From NCBI GenBank assembly GCA_964503595.1, contig CAZDAM010000143.1:1-5948 (forward strand): 5,948 nt of DNA, given 5' to 3'. This stretch comes from CAZDAM01 sp964503595 (GTDB lineage Bacteria; Muiribacteriota; UBA6191). Positions 1 to 5,948 of this stretch are shown here, piece by piece; position 1 is the stretch's first letter, and each line of letters starts with the position of its first letter. The notes under the pieces were generated by a model. The model made no database searches. It was not told the DNA's origin and worked only from the letters and a program-made list of their open reading frames with translations. The translations under genes and the position numbers were made by a program.

Positions 1-51
1 GAAAGGAAAAAATTTCCCTGAAAAAAGCTGTCAAGGATGTTCCATAAGAAA

Positions 52-102
52 AGCCCATCCCGTGACAGGCGTATTCCGGGATTTCCAGCCCGTCCTGTGA
101 CA
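52..102. repeat. Imperfect 16-bp direct repeat, two copies
   Basis: AGCCCATCCCGTGACA at 52-67 recurs as AGCCCGTCCTGTGACA at 87-102, with 14 of 16 bases the same and a 35-bp period. It lies just past the C-terminal end of the transposase remnant, so it may belong to the subterminal region of the former element or be a small duplication. The rest of positions 1-111 shows no gene and no clear terminal inverted repeat. Confidence 0.45.
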
Positions 103-111
103 AGCGGAGGC

Positions 112-513
112 AGAACCAGATTTATTGATCCATCCGGCAATGTTCTCCACCGCTATCAATCCAAGAGCCTGGTGGATTGCAAGGAGCAATTCCTCAATTG
201 TACGGGCCCTGGCGCTGCGAAAAAAAAATCCTTCATCTTGCCTCACATCATTTCAATCGGGTGAGTATGGCGGAAGGAGTCTGACTTCGGCTCCCCGGGC
301 CTTGATAAACTACATGGATTTGCGATCTTCATGAGCAGCGAGATTATCCATAATCACGCTATCTCCCTGCTTGAGAGAAGGAGCCAGAAAATGGCGGACA
401 TATTGCCGAAATAAAATCGAACCGGTTGCCCCTGGCATGATCTCATTCAATCTCATGGAAGATCTCATGGTAAGCGTAGTCCAGTTTCCTCCTGGGGCTG
501 AGTCATGGCATCG
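112..513 (-). pseudogene. Decayed IS630-family transposase, 3' part only
   Basis: Reading the minus strand leftward from 513, one frame gives PGGNWTTLTM, then PGATG, FRQYVRHFLAPSLKQGD and the hallmark VIMDNLAAH (second catalytic Asp of the DDE/DDD triad, near 335-354). It continues to RGAEVRLLPPYSP near 259-300. The expected NPIE-W block follows in a shifted frame as PIEMM-stop-GKMKDFF. The C-terminal helix (RSARARTIEELLLAI, then GWINKSG) is in a third register. Order and motifs match IS630/Tc1-like bacterial transposases. Damage visible: an in-frame TAG at 310-312, loss of about 11 bases (the D-x-N before the catalytic Glu) near 254-260, a TGA at 243-245 where Trp is expected, and a register shift at the nine-A run 220-228. 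The N-terminal half (HTH domain and first catalytic Asp) is not recognisable upstream, where stops occur. The element is therefore a dead remnant; its exact ends and terminal inverted repeats are not visible. The family call is firm, the boundaries are approximate. Confidence 0.85.
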
Positions 514-524
514 CTATTAGCGAC

Positions 525-563
525 AAAAAATCAGAATTTCATACAATTGTTTTCCGGATTCTG
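525..563 (-). terminator. Weak intrinsic terminator candidate after the pilin genes
   Basis: On the minus strand CAGAAT (558-563) can pair with ATTCTG (532-537), and six Ts (525-530) follow one base later. It lies 45 bases past the stop of the PilV-like gene, which is the right place. The stem is only 6 bp, AT-rich, and the loop is about 20 nt, so it would be a weak terminator at best. The remaining bases between 514 and 607 hold nothing else recognisable. Confidence 0.25.
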
Positions 564-607
564 GAGGAGGTGGTTTTGACTTCACCTGGAGTAAATCACA
601 TCTGTTC

Positions 608-1141
608 TCATTGAGCGTTCAGGGTGTTTGCCTGAGCGTAGAGGGCACTGAGCTCAAAAAGCATTTCGTCGCCGTTCTTCCATTCAGGGACAATGTCTTC
701 GGTGGCCGTGGAGGCTACAGGAACCCCGATTTTCCAGACCTGCATTTCCAGACGGTAGGTGACCCACTGGGGGCCGCTTAAGTCTTCTTCCTTGATGAAG
801 CGGGTGAAGGTGCGGAAATAGGAATTGTTGTAGAAGAGATCCAGGGTGTCGGATGCCGGGTCGGCAAGATAGCGGGAACGGACTCCCGGACCGACAACGG
901 GAATTTCGGGAGGGTAGATCTGGGCCCCTTCGGGAAGAAACTGATCCACGGTCTGAAATCCCATCAGGTAGGCATCCATCTGCATGGTGCCAACGGTGAG
1001 AGAACTCATCATGTCCTTCTGGATCAGAAGTTTTTCCACCATGCCGCTTAAGGCCGCAAGCAGGGGAAAGATTCCAATTGAAATCACGCTGATGGCCATC
1101 ATGATCTCCACCAGGGTCAGGCCGCGTTTTTTCATTCCCAT
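608..1141 (-). CDS. PilV-like minor pilin / pseudopilin (prepilin N-terminal methylation protein)
   Basis: This 177-residue protein begins MGMKKRG and then LTLVEIMMAISVISIGIF, a classic type IV prepilin leader. It has a short basic leader ending in Gly7, the prepilin peptidase site before Leu8, Glu at mature position 5 (residue 12), and a hydrophobic helix to about residue 30. The mature protein should sit in the inner membrane and be built into a pilus or pseudopilus; the remaining 145 or so residues would form the globular head. Length and leader best fit the PilV/GspI-type minor pilins, which prime pilus assembly, but the head is not family-specific by eye. The first ATG (1141) has a GGGA five bases upstream (1147-1150). 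A second ATG (1133-1135) overlaps the upstream stop as ATGA and would shorten the leader by two residues without affecting processing. Either way it overlaps the upstream PilX-like gene, so translational coupling is likely. No cysteines are present, unlike its partner. Confidence 0.85.
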   Translation of the reverse strand: MGMKKRGLTLVEIMMAISVISIGIFPLLAALSGMVEKLLIQKDMMSSLTVGTMQMDAYLMGFQTVDQFLPEGAQIYPPEIPVVGPGVRSRYLADPASDTLDLFYNNSYFRTFTRFIKEEDLSGPQWVTYRLEMQVWKIGVPVASTATEDIVPEWKNGDEMLFELSALYAQANTLNAQ

Positions 1142-1689
1142 GCCAGTCCCATCTCTCTGCCAGCGGTGAATTCAATGACGGGATCGTTTGGATTCAGGTC
1201 CGGATTGTCTTCCGGTAGGAAAACAACTCGTCCGGAAGAAATGATGGTTTTATCAATGGAATCATAGCGGACAGTATAGAGAGTCTGCCAGGAGGATCTG
1301 GCCTGACAGATCCCGTTGGCGGGGATTTCAGAACAGATATCGCCGGTGAAATGGCAGCAGTACTGATCGGCCTGGATTGAGGTATCGCAGGCTCTGACTC
1401 CGGTGTCGCTGACAAACCATTCCACGCACCAGGCTTTTTTGGAACGGTAGAGTTCCTGAGGGTTTCGGGTGAAGAGCGTGGAAATATCCTCGGTCAGGTT
1501 GACCTGGCCGTAGACGAGCCCGCTTCTGGCTGCGTAGTCGGCCTGGACTCTGGCCATGAGGTATTCAAGCTCCAGAGCCTGTTGGGAAACCAGTTCGTTG
1601 AGAGCCACGGAAGCGGTTGCAAAAACCAGTACCAGAGTCAGAACCATGACAAGAGCGGTTCCACGACGCGGAGTTTTCATAAAAAGCAT
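1132..1689 (-). CDS. PilX/GspK-like pilus assembly protein, cysteine-rich
   Basis: The 185-residue product starts with a basic leader (KTPRRG) followed by TALVMVLTLVLVFATASVAL, a single hydrophobic helix. The later segment YAARSGLVYG resembles the A-x-x-A-x-x-GL stretch of the PilX N-terminal domain and GspK proteins. In those families the N-terminal helix is a pilin-like anchor and Glu at position 5 is often absent, as here. The head carries six cysteines between residues 88 and 128 (88, 101, 111, 112, 119, 128), unusual for so short a stretch; disulfides in an exported protein are the simplest reading. A D/N-rich turn (DNPDLNPNDP, about 161-170) follows. The start at 1689 is chosen as the longest reading; ATG at 1680 (MKTPRRG) is equally plausible, and neither has a clear Shine-Dalgarno. 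It is the first gene of a two-gene minus-strand unit, overlaps the PilV-like gene by about 10 bases, and is divergent from the cytochrome gene. No pilW or pilY1 is seen next to it. Envelope role is fairly sure, exact subfamily is not. Confidence 0.75.
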   Translation of the reverse strand: MLFMKTPRRGTALVMVLTLVLVFATASVALNELVSQQALELEYLMARVQADYAARSGLVYGQVNLTEDISTLFTRNPQELYRSKKAWCVEWFVSDTGVRACDTSIQADQYCCHFTGDICSEIPANGICQARSSWQTLYTVRYDSIDKTIISSGRVVFLPEDNPDLNPNDPVIEFTAGREMGLAWE

Positions 1690-1739
1690 CAGACTACAGT
1701 TTAACTCATTCGTTCAAATCTTGGAAAATGAGGACAAAA
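1690..1739. promoter_or_regulatory. Divergent intergenic control region
   Basis: Only about 50 bp separate the start codons of the minus-strand pilin genes and the plus-strand cytochrome operon. Transcription of both units must start here or inside the opposing genes. No box pair close to a sigma-70 consensus stands out; candidates such as TTGAAC (minus strand, 1712-1717) lack a good partner at the right spacing. The call rests on gene layout alone. Confidence 0.4.
1730..1734 (+). promoter_or_regulatory. Ribosome binding site deciding the cytochrome start
   Basis: GAGGA lies five bases before the ATG at 1740. The in-frame ATG at 1728 has only a poor GGA close to it, and the GAGGA would then be inside the gene. 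This favours 1740 as the start. Confidence 0.65.
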
Positions 1740-2783
1740 ATGCCTCTTAGAAGGATTTTTTGCTATATTCGACCTGTGAGAAGTACATTTTTCTACATTC
1801 TTTGTCTTCTTGTCGGGTTTGGGGGATTGGGATGCAGCAAAAAGCAGTCCCCGTTGGGCAAGATTCCGGTCCCCGATCTCGGTAAACCTGCTGATCTTTT
1901 ACCCAGTATTCTGCGTGTTCGTTATAAGCCGGGCAGCTCCGGGGTGGAAAACTGTGCTTCCTGCCATCAGGAATACGTAAAAGAGTGGAAAGGCTCGGCT
2001 CATGCAAGGGCCACCGTAACAGAGATCTTCAAGACGACCTCAGGCCACTACGATCTGGAAAACTGCATGACCTGTCATGCACCGAAGGAAATCGGCCTTG
2101 ATACCAACCGCCCTCCCGCCAGAGACTGGAAGATTGAAGAAGGGGTCACATGCAGCGCATGTCATGTGGTAGATGATACGGTGAGAGGGGTTTATGATTC
2201 CAATGCTCCTCATCATACGGATCATGCCCCGGGAATGGGGACTTCCCTGGCCTGTGCCTCCTGTCATCAGCCGAGCTATGAGCAATGGCAGAAATCAACC
2301 TGGGCCCAGGAGGGTAAAAGCTGTCAGTCCTGTCACATGCCTGAGGTACAAAGATGGATTGCAGATTATTCGCGGATTGGCTACTCCCGAAAAACCGGTC
2401 ATAAGCATACATTTTCCATGGATTTTTCTGATGTTGTGGACCTTCAGATTCGTTCTGGTCAGTTAAGCCCTGAGCAGATCACTCTATCGGTCACCAACCG
2501 CGGAGCGGGCCATGATCTGCCTACCGGGGTTTTCGGGGATGCTGAAGTCATCGTGGAATTTGAAATCCAGGACCCCGAACGGACGATTTTTTCCCGCAAG
2601 GAGTCATTAAGACCCAGGGATAACAGTTCGATACGATCAGGGGAAACGCGTCGCTTCTTTTACAGCTTCCGGCCACCTGCTCCCAGAAGTTATCTGATGG
2701 TGGCCCGGGTTCTGTTTCGCTCTTCGACCTTAAAGGATGCCGTCGTTTTGGCGGAGAAGCAGCAATACCTTTATCAGGAGTAG
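1740..2783 (+). CDS. Five-heme cytochrome c (c554-like) lipoprotein
   Basis: The 347-residue protein (start 1740, set by the GAGGA site; ATG at 1728 would add four residues) has a basic N-terminus, a hydrophobic segment and GGLGC with Cys32, a plausible though imperfect lipobox (Gly rather than Leu at -3). It is probably lipid-anchored and exported. Five CxxCH heme c sites follow at residues 72-76, 109-113, 138-142, 172-176 and 195-199. Conserved context such as CASCHQEYVKEWKGSAH, EGVTCSACH and GKSCQSCHMP matches the cytochrome c554-like multiheme family. Extra His residues (88, 103, 158, 159, 162, 221, 223) are candidates for distal heme ligands. From about residue 230 a non-heme C-terminal part is predicted to be beta-rich, with the GAGHDLPTG motif (about 255-263) often found after the heme domain in this family. 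The role would be electron transfer in the periplasm or at the cell surface; no substrate site can be assigned. It is the first gene of a plus-strand series, 44 bp before the L,D-transpeptidase gene. Heme sites are certain; physiological partner unknown. Confidence 0.9.
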   Translation: MPLRRIFCYIRPVRSTFFYILCLLVGFGGLGCSKKQSPLGKIPVPDLGKPADLLPSILRVRYKPGSSGVENCASCHQEYVKEWKGSAHARATVTEIFKTTSGHYDLENCMTCHAPKEIGLDTNRPPARDWKIEEGVTCSACHVVDDTVRGVYDSNAPHHTDHAPGMGTSLACASCHQPSYEQWQKSTWAQEGKSCQSCHMPEVQRWIADYSRIGYSRKTGHKHTFSMDFSDVVDLQIRSGQLSPEQITLSVTNRGAGHDLPTGVFGDAEVIVEFEIQDPERTIFSRKESLRPRDNSSIRSGETRRFFYSFRPPAPRSYLMVARVLFRSSTLKDAVVLAEKQQYLYQE

Positions 2784-2795
2784 GCCCAGGATCCG

Positions 2796-2819
2796 CCTGA
2801 AGGACTTTGGCCTTTCAGG
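2796..2819 (+). promoter_or_regulatory. Hairpin overlapping the ribosome binding site of the next gene
   Basis: CCTGAAGG (2796-2803) can pair with CCTTTCAGG (2811-2819), with one bulged base and a 7-nt loop. No T-run follows, so it is not an intrinsic terminator. Its 3' arm covers the first three bases of AGGGAGG (2817-2823), so folding could partly hide the ribosome binding site of the L,D-transpeptidase gene. A regulatory effect is inference. Confidence 0.4.
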
Positions 2820-2823
2820 GAGG
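2817..2823 (+). promoter_or_regulatory. Strong Shine-Dalgarno for the L,D-transpeptidase gene
   Basis: AGGGAGG lies four bases before the ATG at 2828 and decides the start. A reading from TTG at 2807 would place this site inside the gene and add seven residues before an otherwise clean signal peptide. Confidence 0.8.
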
Positions 2824-2827
2824 AATC

Positions 2828-3943
2828 ATGGGGGTACTGCGAGCGAACCTTCTGGGAATGGCTCTATTCATTTCCGGAGCTCAGGCAGGAATTGAAATCG
2901 GGGAGACCATTCGGGTCAGCGGAGCCGTACAGCTCTGGAAAGGGTGTTCCTGGCTGGTCACGCCAGAAGGGCATGCCTTTCGCTTGATTGGAGAGTTTGA
3001 TTCCCAGGACCACCGTCAGGTCAGAATGGCTTCCATGACCGGCTATTATTCTCATGAAAAATCTGCTGGGAGAGGAGAGCATGTTCTGGTTCTGACCCCC
3101 GGAAAGGCCGGACGCGAGCTCGCGCTGGAACTGGCCCGGAAATCGGGAATAAGCCCCAGGACGGATCTGGATCAGCCAAGAAGCATGCTGAGTCCGCTGG
3201 ACTTTCTTCCGCCCATGCAGGAAAAATTCCGTGAGTTTGCCCTGAGCTACCTTCCCTATGTCAGAGACACGGAAAAAAAGATTGTGCTTCGTTATGCCCG
3301 GCTTCTGAAGGCGAGGCAGGAGGAGTACAGCTATTTGCAGGAAGCTCCCGAAGGTCTTTTTGTCAGTGTTGAGGAGCCACCGGATTTAAGTGCTTTGCGT
3401 CAGGAAGTGTTTCAGGATGAAAAGCGCCGGTTTTTCCTCTGGAATGTGGATTACCGCCGATTCCGGGAAGCTTTTGTAGAAGAGGTCCTGAAAGAACTGT
3501 CTCCGGGGAATCTCTACCTTCATTTCAGCAAGCGGGATTATCTCCTGTATCTGAGACTGAAATCGACGAAGAAGGCGGTCTTTGCCTTTCCGGTTGCTTA
3601 TGGCTACAACCCGGATGGAGGTCATAAGCTCAAGACCGGGGATGGGCGGACTCCCCAGACTCCGGAAGGTTTCAGGACCCTGGAAAAGACCCCGTTTTAT
3701 ATTGGTCGCCGTATCGATAAAACCTGCAAGCCTGGGATGACGGGCTCCTGCCTTGGGGTGCAGTCCCGCCTGGAAGAAGACCAGTTCTGGGTACAGTATG
3801 GAATGAATGTGGCCATCCACGGCAGCGCGGATATTTTTTCCATGGGGACTCGTTCTTCCAATGGCTGCTTGAGGCTTTACAATCAGGATGCGATCCTCCT
3901 TTACGAGCTGACTCAGGAAGGAACCCCGCTGATTGTGGAATGA
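2828..3943 (+). CDS. Exported YkuD-type L,D-transpeptidase
   Basis: The 371-residue product has a signal peptide (residues 1-20, MGVLRANLLGMALFISGAQA, cut after AQA). Residues about 25-90 look like a small beta-barrel (GAVQLWKGCSWLV, then EGHAFRLIG), possibly OB-like; this is inference. A charged, probably helical linker (about 125-225) follows. The C-terminal part, from about 228, is a YkuD domain with KTGDGRTPQTPEGF (268-282), the catalytic His331 in AIHG, and Cys347 in SSNGCLRL, with 12 residues between His331 and Ser344, as in ErfK/YbiS-type enzymes. The enzymes attack a tetrapeptide stem at the D-centre of diaminopimelate and either form 3-3 peptidoglycan cross-links or attach a protein to the wall. 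The usual SHGC is SNGC here (Asn345). In studied enzymes the catalytic His is the upstream one, retained here, so activity is likely but not proven. Cys300 and Cys308 flank a short loop in the domain. The gene sits 44 bp after the cytochrome gene and 68 bp before the HEAT-repeat gene, probably co-transcribed. Confidence 0.9.
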   Translation: MGVLRANLLGMALFISGAQAGIEIGETIRVSGAVQLWKGCSWLVTPEGHAFRLIGEFDSQDHRQVRMASMTGYYSHEKSAGRGEHVLVLTPGKAGRELALELARKSGISPRTDLDQPRSMLSPLDFLPPMQEKFREFALSYLPYVRDTEKKIVLRYARLLKARQEEYSYLQEAPEGLFVSVEEPPDLSALRQEVFQDEKRRFFLWNVDYRRFREAFVEEVLKELSPGNLYLHFSKRDYLLYLRLKSTKKAVFAFPVAYGYNPDGGHKLKTGDGRTPQTPEGFRTLEKTPFYIGRRIDKTCKPGMTGSCLGVQSRLEEDQFWVQYGMNVAIHGSADIFSMGTRSSNGCLRLYNQDAILLYELTQEGTPLIVE

Positions 3944-4000
3944 TTGGTGAAGAGCTTGGCAATCCGACTCTGAGCCATTAGGCTTGATGGTATGGATGAG

Positions 4001-4006
4001 AAGGAG
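4001..4006 (+). promoter_or_regulatory. Ribosome binding site of the HEAT-repeat gene
   Basis: AAGGAG lies five bases before the ATG at 4012, which begins an uninterrupted frame to the window edge. The rest of the 68-bp gap after the L,D-transpeptidase stop shows neither a terminator nor a clear promoter. Confidence 0.75.
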
Positions 4007-4011
4007 ACCGG

Positions 4012-5948
4012 ATGAGTGATGCAGAAGCAGTTCTACAGGCCCTGGAGCAGTTCGGCCTTCTTGCTCAGGAAGAGAAGCGCCGTCGAATTCTTCTTTGGGT
4101 GCAGCGACCTTCACGACTGGCCCAGCAGGCTTTGAAGAAAATTGCTGCGGAAGACCCCGAAGCCCAGATTCGCTATCTGGCCAGAAAAGGACTTTCTCAC
4201 ATCCAGAAGAAATCGGCCCATGTGGCAGGTCTGACTCGGGACACTCCGCTTGAAGCAATCACGGGAGCTATCCTGGGTGAAGATATTGCCAAAGCCACAG
4301 CCATGCTGGAGGCTTGTGCCAGCACCCGTCGTCAGGATGTCGCCGACTGGCTTGAGGAAAACCTTGAGAGTATTCAGGAAGCCTGGGTTCTGGCCTCGGC
4401 CCTGATTTCCTTGTCCCGTTTGAAGTCTGATTCCGCCTTTGAGAGAATCCGACCTTTTTTCACTCATAAGGATGCACGGGTGCGGGCCTCGGCGGTGGAA
4501 GCTTTTGGGGTTCTGGGAACAGAAGAAGCCCAGCCCTATCTGTTTTCGGCCCTGAAGAGCCGGGATCACCGGGTGCGCTCTAATGCCATTCGGGCCTTGA
4601 AATCGCAGGAAAGAGCCAGGGTGCTGGATTCCCTGAAGCAGATGAGTACATCCGGTGAAGACTGGATGCGTCATGCCGCGGCATTTGCCCTAGGGGAATT
4701 TCGTTCCGGGGAGGTTCTGGAGACTCTGGCTGAACTTTTAGCGGATAAGGTCGAAGCCATACGCAAGATGGCGATTCAGTCCATGCATAAATTGGCGGAT
4801 GCAGGTGTGCAGGAGGTTGTTCAGCTGGCTGCCTATGTTGGAGACAGCCCGGAAGCCGAAAATCTTCGTGATTTCATGCAGGTCTTGAAAAATCAGGATC
4901 CCGTCCGGCCAGAAGATCTTCTTCAGTCCGAAGATTCCCAGAAACGCCTCCTTGAGATTCACCGTATCGTCGGAGAAAAGGACACCGAGCGCTATCGGGA
5001 GCTGGAAGCCCGGCTGGTGGTTGAGGAGGATAACTTCATCAAGGCCAGTCTGATTCTGGCTTTGGGGCGTATCCGCCAGGCCAGTGCAATCCCCCTGATT
5101 CAGTCCTTCCTGAAGGATCCGATTCCCCGTCTTCGAGCCAATGCCATCGAGGCTCTGGCCTCCTTTCAGAGAAAAGAGCTTTTGCCGGAGGTTCTGCTGC
5201 TTCTTGATGATCACAACAACCGTGCGAGGGCCAATGCGATTCTGGCCCTCGCAAAAATGCCCTATGTCGATGTCATGACTCCTTTGAAGGATATGTGCTC
5301 CAGTGAAGATGAGAAAGTCCGTCACTCGGCTTTTTATGTTCTGACTGAAATGGGTATTGATGCCTGTCGTAAACTTTTGCCAGTCCTGATTTTACGAGCC
5401 CGGCCAGCCTTGAGGAAAAGCATTCAGGAACATCTGGAATTTCTCTCTGATGAAGGAGAGGATGTCATTGAACTGGCCCGTCAGATGGGTCTTGAGAAAG
5501 CCCCGGAAGTCGATGCCAGAACAGATGAACAGGAAGCTTCAGTTGAGGAATCTTCCCTCGATGTAGACGCTCCATCTTACCGGGAAAGTGATTTTGAGGG
5601 CTTTCAGCCGGATAATCTCAATCCAACGGATATTGAGCAGGTCACCCTGAAGGAATTTTTGAGTGCCAAGCCCGAGAAACGTTCCCAGATGGTGGATTTC
5701 ATGAAAACACGACCTTCTCAGGAGCACTACACCATTTTAAGAATTGCTGAAAAGGATACAGATTTTCAGGTCAAGGTTTTAGCTCGGATTGCCGTCACCC
5801 AGATGAAGGGCGAGGGGTTTTCCGAGGAAAACCTGGATAATGCTCTTAAGGCTGTCGGTCACGATGCGCAGCCTTCTCACATGTTTCTGCCCCAGCTTGG
5901 TGTTATAAAGGAGAAGCTCGAATTCATGGGCTCCGAGCCGACTCCGGC
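4012..5948 (+). CDS. Large HEAT-repeat protein, 3' end beyond window
   Basis: An open frame of 645 codons runs from ATG 4012, with a good AAGGAG site, to the last base with no stop, so the C-terminus is missing. No signal peptide or membrane segment is seen, so it is probably cytoplasmic. Helical repeats typical of HEAT/PBS-lyase-like solenoids recur: DARVRASAVEAFGVLG and DHRVRSNAIRALKS (about 154-198), WMRHAAAFALGEF with EAIRKMAIQSMHKL (218-261), and a second block IKASLILALGRI, IPRLRANAIEALASF, NNRARANAILALAKM and EKVRHSAFYVLTEMG (343-448). A weaker copy lies near 50-65 (AQIRYLARKGLSHI). The two blocks are split by a less regular region (about 275-335). After about residue 480 comes an acidic, low-complexity linker (to about 545), then another helical region (QVTLKEFLSAKPEKR onward), so at least one further domain is likely. 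HEAT solenoids are protein-binding scaffolds; no enzyme motif is visible and no function is claimed. It is the third gene of the plus-strand series. Confidence 0.88.
   Translation, partial: MSDAEAVLQALEQFGLLAQEEKRRRILLWVQRPSRLAQQALKKIAAEDPEAQIRYLARKGLSHIQKKSAHVAGLTRDTPLEAITGAILGEDIAKATAMLEACASTRRQDVADWLEENLESIQEAWVLASALISLSRLKSDSAFERIRPFFTHKDARVRASAVEAFGVLGTEEAQPYLFSALKSRDHRVRSNAIRALKSQERARVLDSLKQMSTSGEDWMRHAAAFALGEFRSGEVLETLAELLADKVEAIRKMAIQSMHKLADAGVQEVVQLAAYVGDSPEAENLRDFMQVLKNQDPVRPEDLLQSEDSQKRLLEIHRIVGEKDTERYRELEARLVVEEDNFIKASLILALGRIRQASAIPLIQSFLKDPIPRLRANAIEALASFQRKELLPEVLLLLDDHNNRARANAILALAKMPYVDVMTPLKDMCSSEDEKVRHSAFYVLTEMGIDACRKLLPVLILRARPALRKSIQEHLEFLSDEGEDVIELARQMGLEKAPEVDARTDEQEASVEESSLDVDAPSYRESDFEGFQPDNLNPTDIEQVTLKEFLSAKPEKRSQMVDFMKTRPSQEHYTILRIAEKDTDFQVKVLARIAVTQMKGEGFSEENLDNALKAVGHDAQPSHMFLPQLGVIKEKLEFMGSEPTP

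Noticed and set aside
6..34. TTGACA on the minus strand near the left edge as a promoter
   Set aside because: The -35 match is perfect, but the sequence about 17 bases on is a T-run with no TATAAT-like box, and no gene is visible to the left.
1..607. CRISPR array, tRNA or other RNA gene in the gene-poor left region
   Set aside because: No regularly spaced repeats beyond the two-copy 16-mer and no cloverleaf-like pattern were seen; most of the stretch is explained by the transposase remnant.
684..1175. Minus-strand frame of 163 codons overlapping the PilV-like gene
   Set aside because: It is an out-of-register reading of the pilin genes, rich in Arg, Gly, Pro and His, with no leader or domain. 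The in-register frame has a textbook prepilin site.
1675..1727. Sigma-70 promoter for the cytochrome gene
   Set aside because: Only weak partial matches such as TTCATA were found, without a convincing -10 at proper spacing. No specific promoter is called.
2807..2827. TTG at 2807 as the start of the L,D-transpeptidase gene
   Set aside because: The strong AGGGAGG site would fall inside the gene, and the signal peptide is better formed from ATG 2828.
3386..4258. Long minus-strand frame of 290 codons
   Set aside because: It lies opposite the YkuD catalytic region and the start of the HEAT gene, both with clear family motifs and ribosome binding sites. The translated product is low in recognisable motifs and is a shadow frame.
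4111..5325. Two minus-strand frames of 187 and 195 codons
   Set aside because: Both are antisense to the HEAT-repeat frame, which is unbroken and has regular repeats. Their translations show no domain and no ribosome binding site was evident.

Overview
The window shows a bacterial chromosomal segment, most likely from a Gram-negative organism. Type IV pilin-like proteins, a lipid-anchored multiheme c-type cytochrome and a secreted L,D-transpeptidase all point to a complex envelope and an anaerobic or respiratory life style. This mix, with a large soluble HEAT-repeat protein, is common in Desulfobacterota-like, Acidobacteriota-like and candidate-phylum (for example Riflebacteria-like) genomes. 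The phylum cannot be fixed from sequence alone.

Layout. (1) Positions 1-607 hold no intact gene. About 112-513 on the minus strand is the decayed 3' part of an IS630-family transposase with stops and frameshifts. An imperfect 16-bp direct repeat lies beyond its C-terminal end, and a weak terminator-like hairpin sits between it and the next gene. (2) Positions 608-1689 (minus) are two overlapping genes for type IV pilin-like proteins: a PilX/GspK-like protein with a dense cysteine cluster, then a PilV-like protein with a prepilin peptidase site. (3) From about 1740 to the right edge, three genes run on the plus strand: a five-heme cytochrome c lipoprotein, an exported YkuD-type L,D-transpeptidase, and a long HEAT-repeat protein that is still open at position 5948. 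The gaps of 44 and 68 bp, with no clear terminator, fit one transcript.

The pilin pair and the cytochrome operon are divergent, with only about 50 bp between start codons, so their control elements must share that gap or lie inside the genes. Functionally the window is an envelope locus: pilus or pseudopilus components, an envelope electron carrier, a peptidoglycan cross-linking or protein-anchoring enzyme, and a probable cytoplasmic scaffold. A link between pili and extracellular electron transfer is possible but is inference. No CRISPR array, RNA gene, defence system or clearly new system is visible. The best leads are the cysteine-rich pilin-like protein, the SNGC active-site variant of the L,D-transpeptidase, and the conserved-looking cytochrome / L,D-transpeptidase / HEAT gene order.
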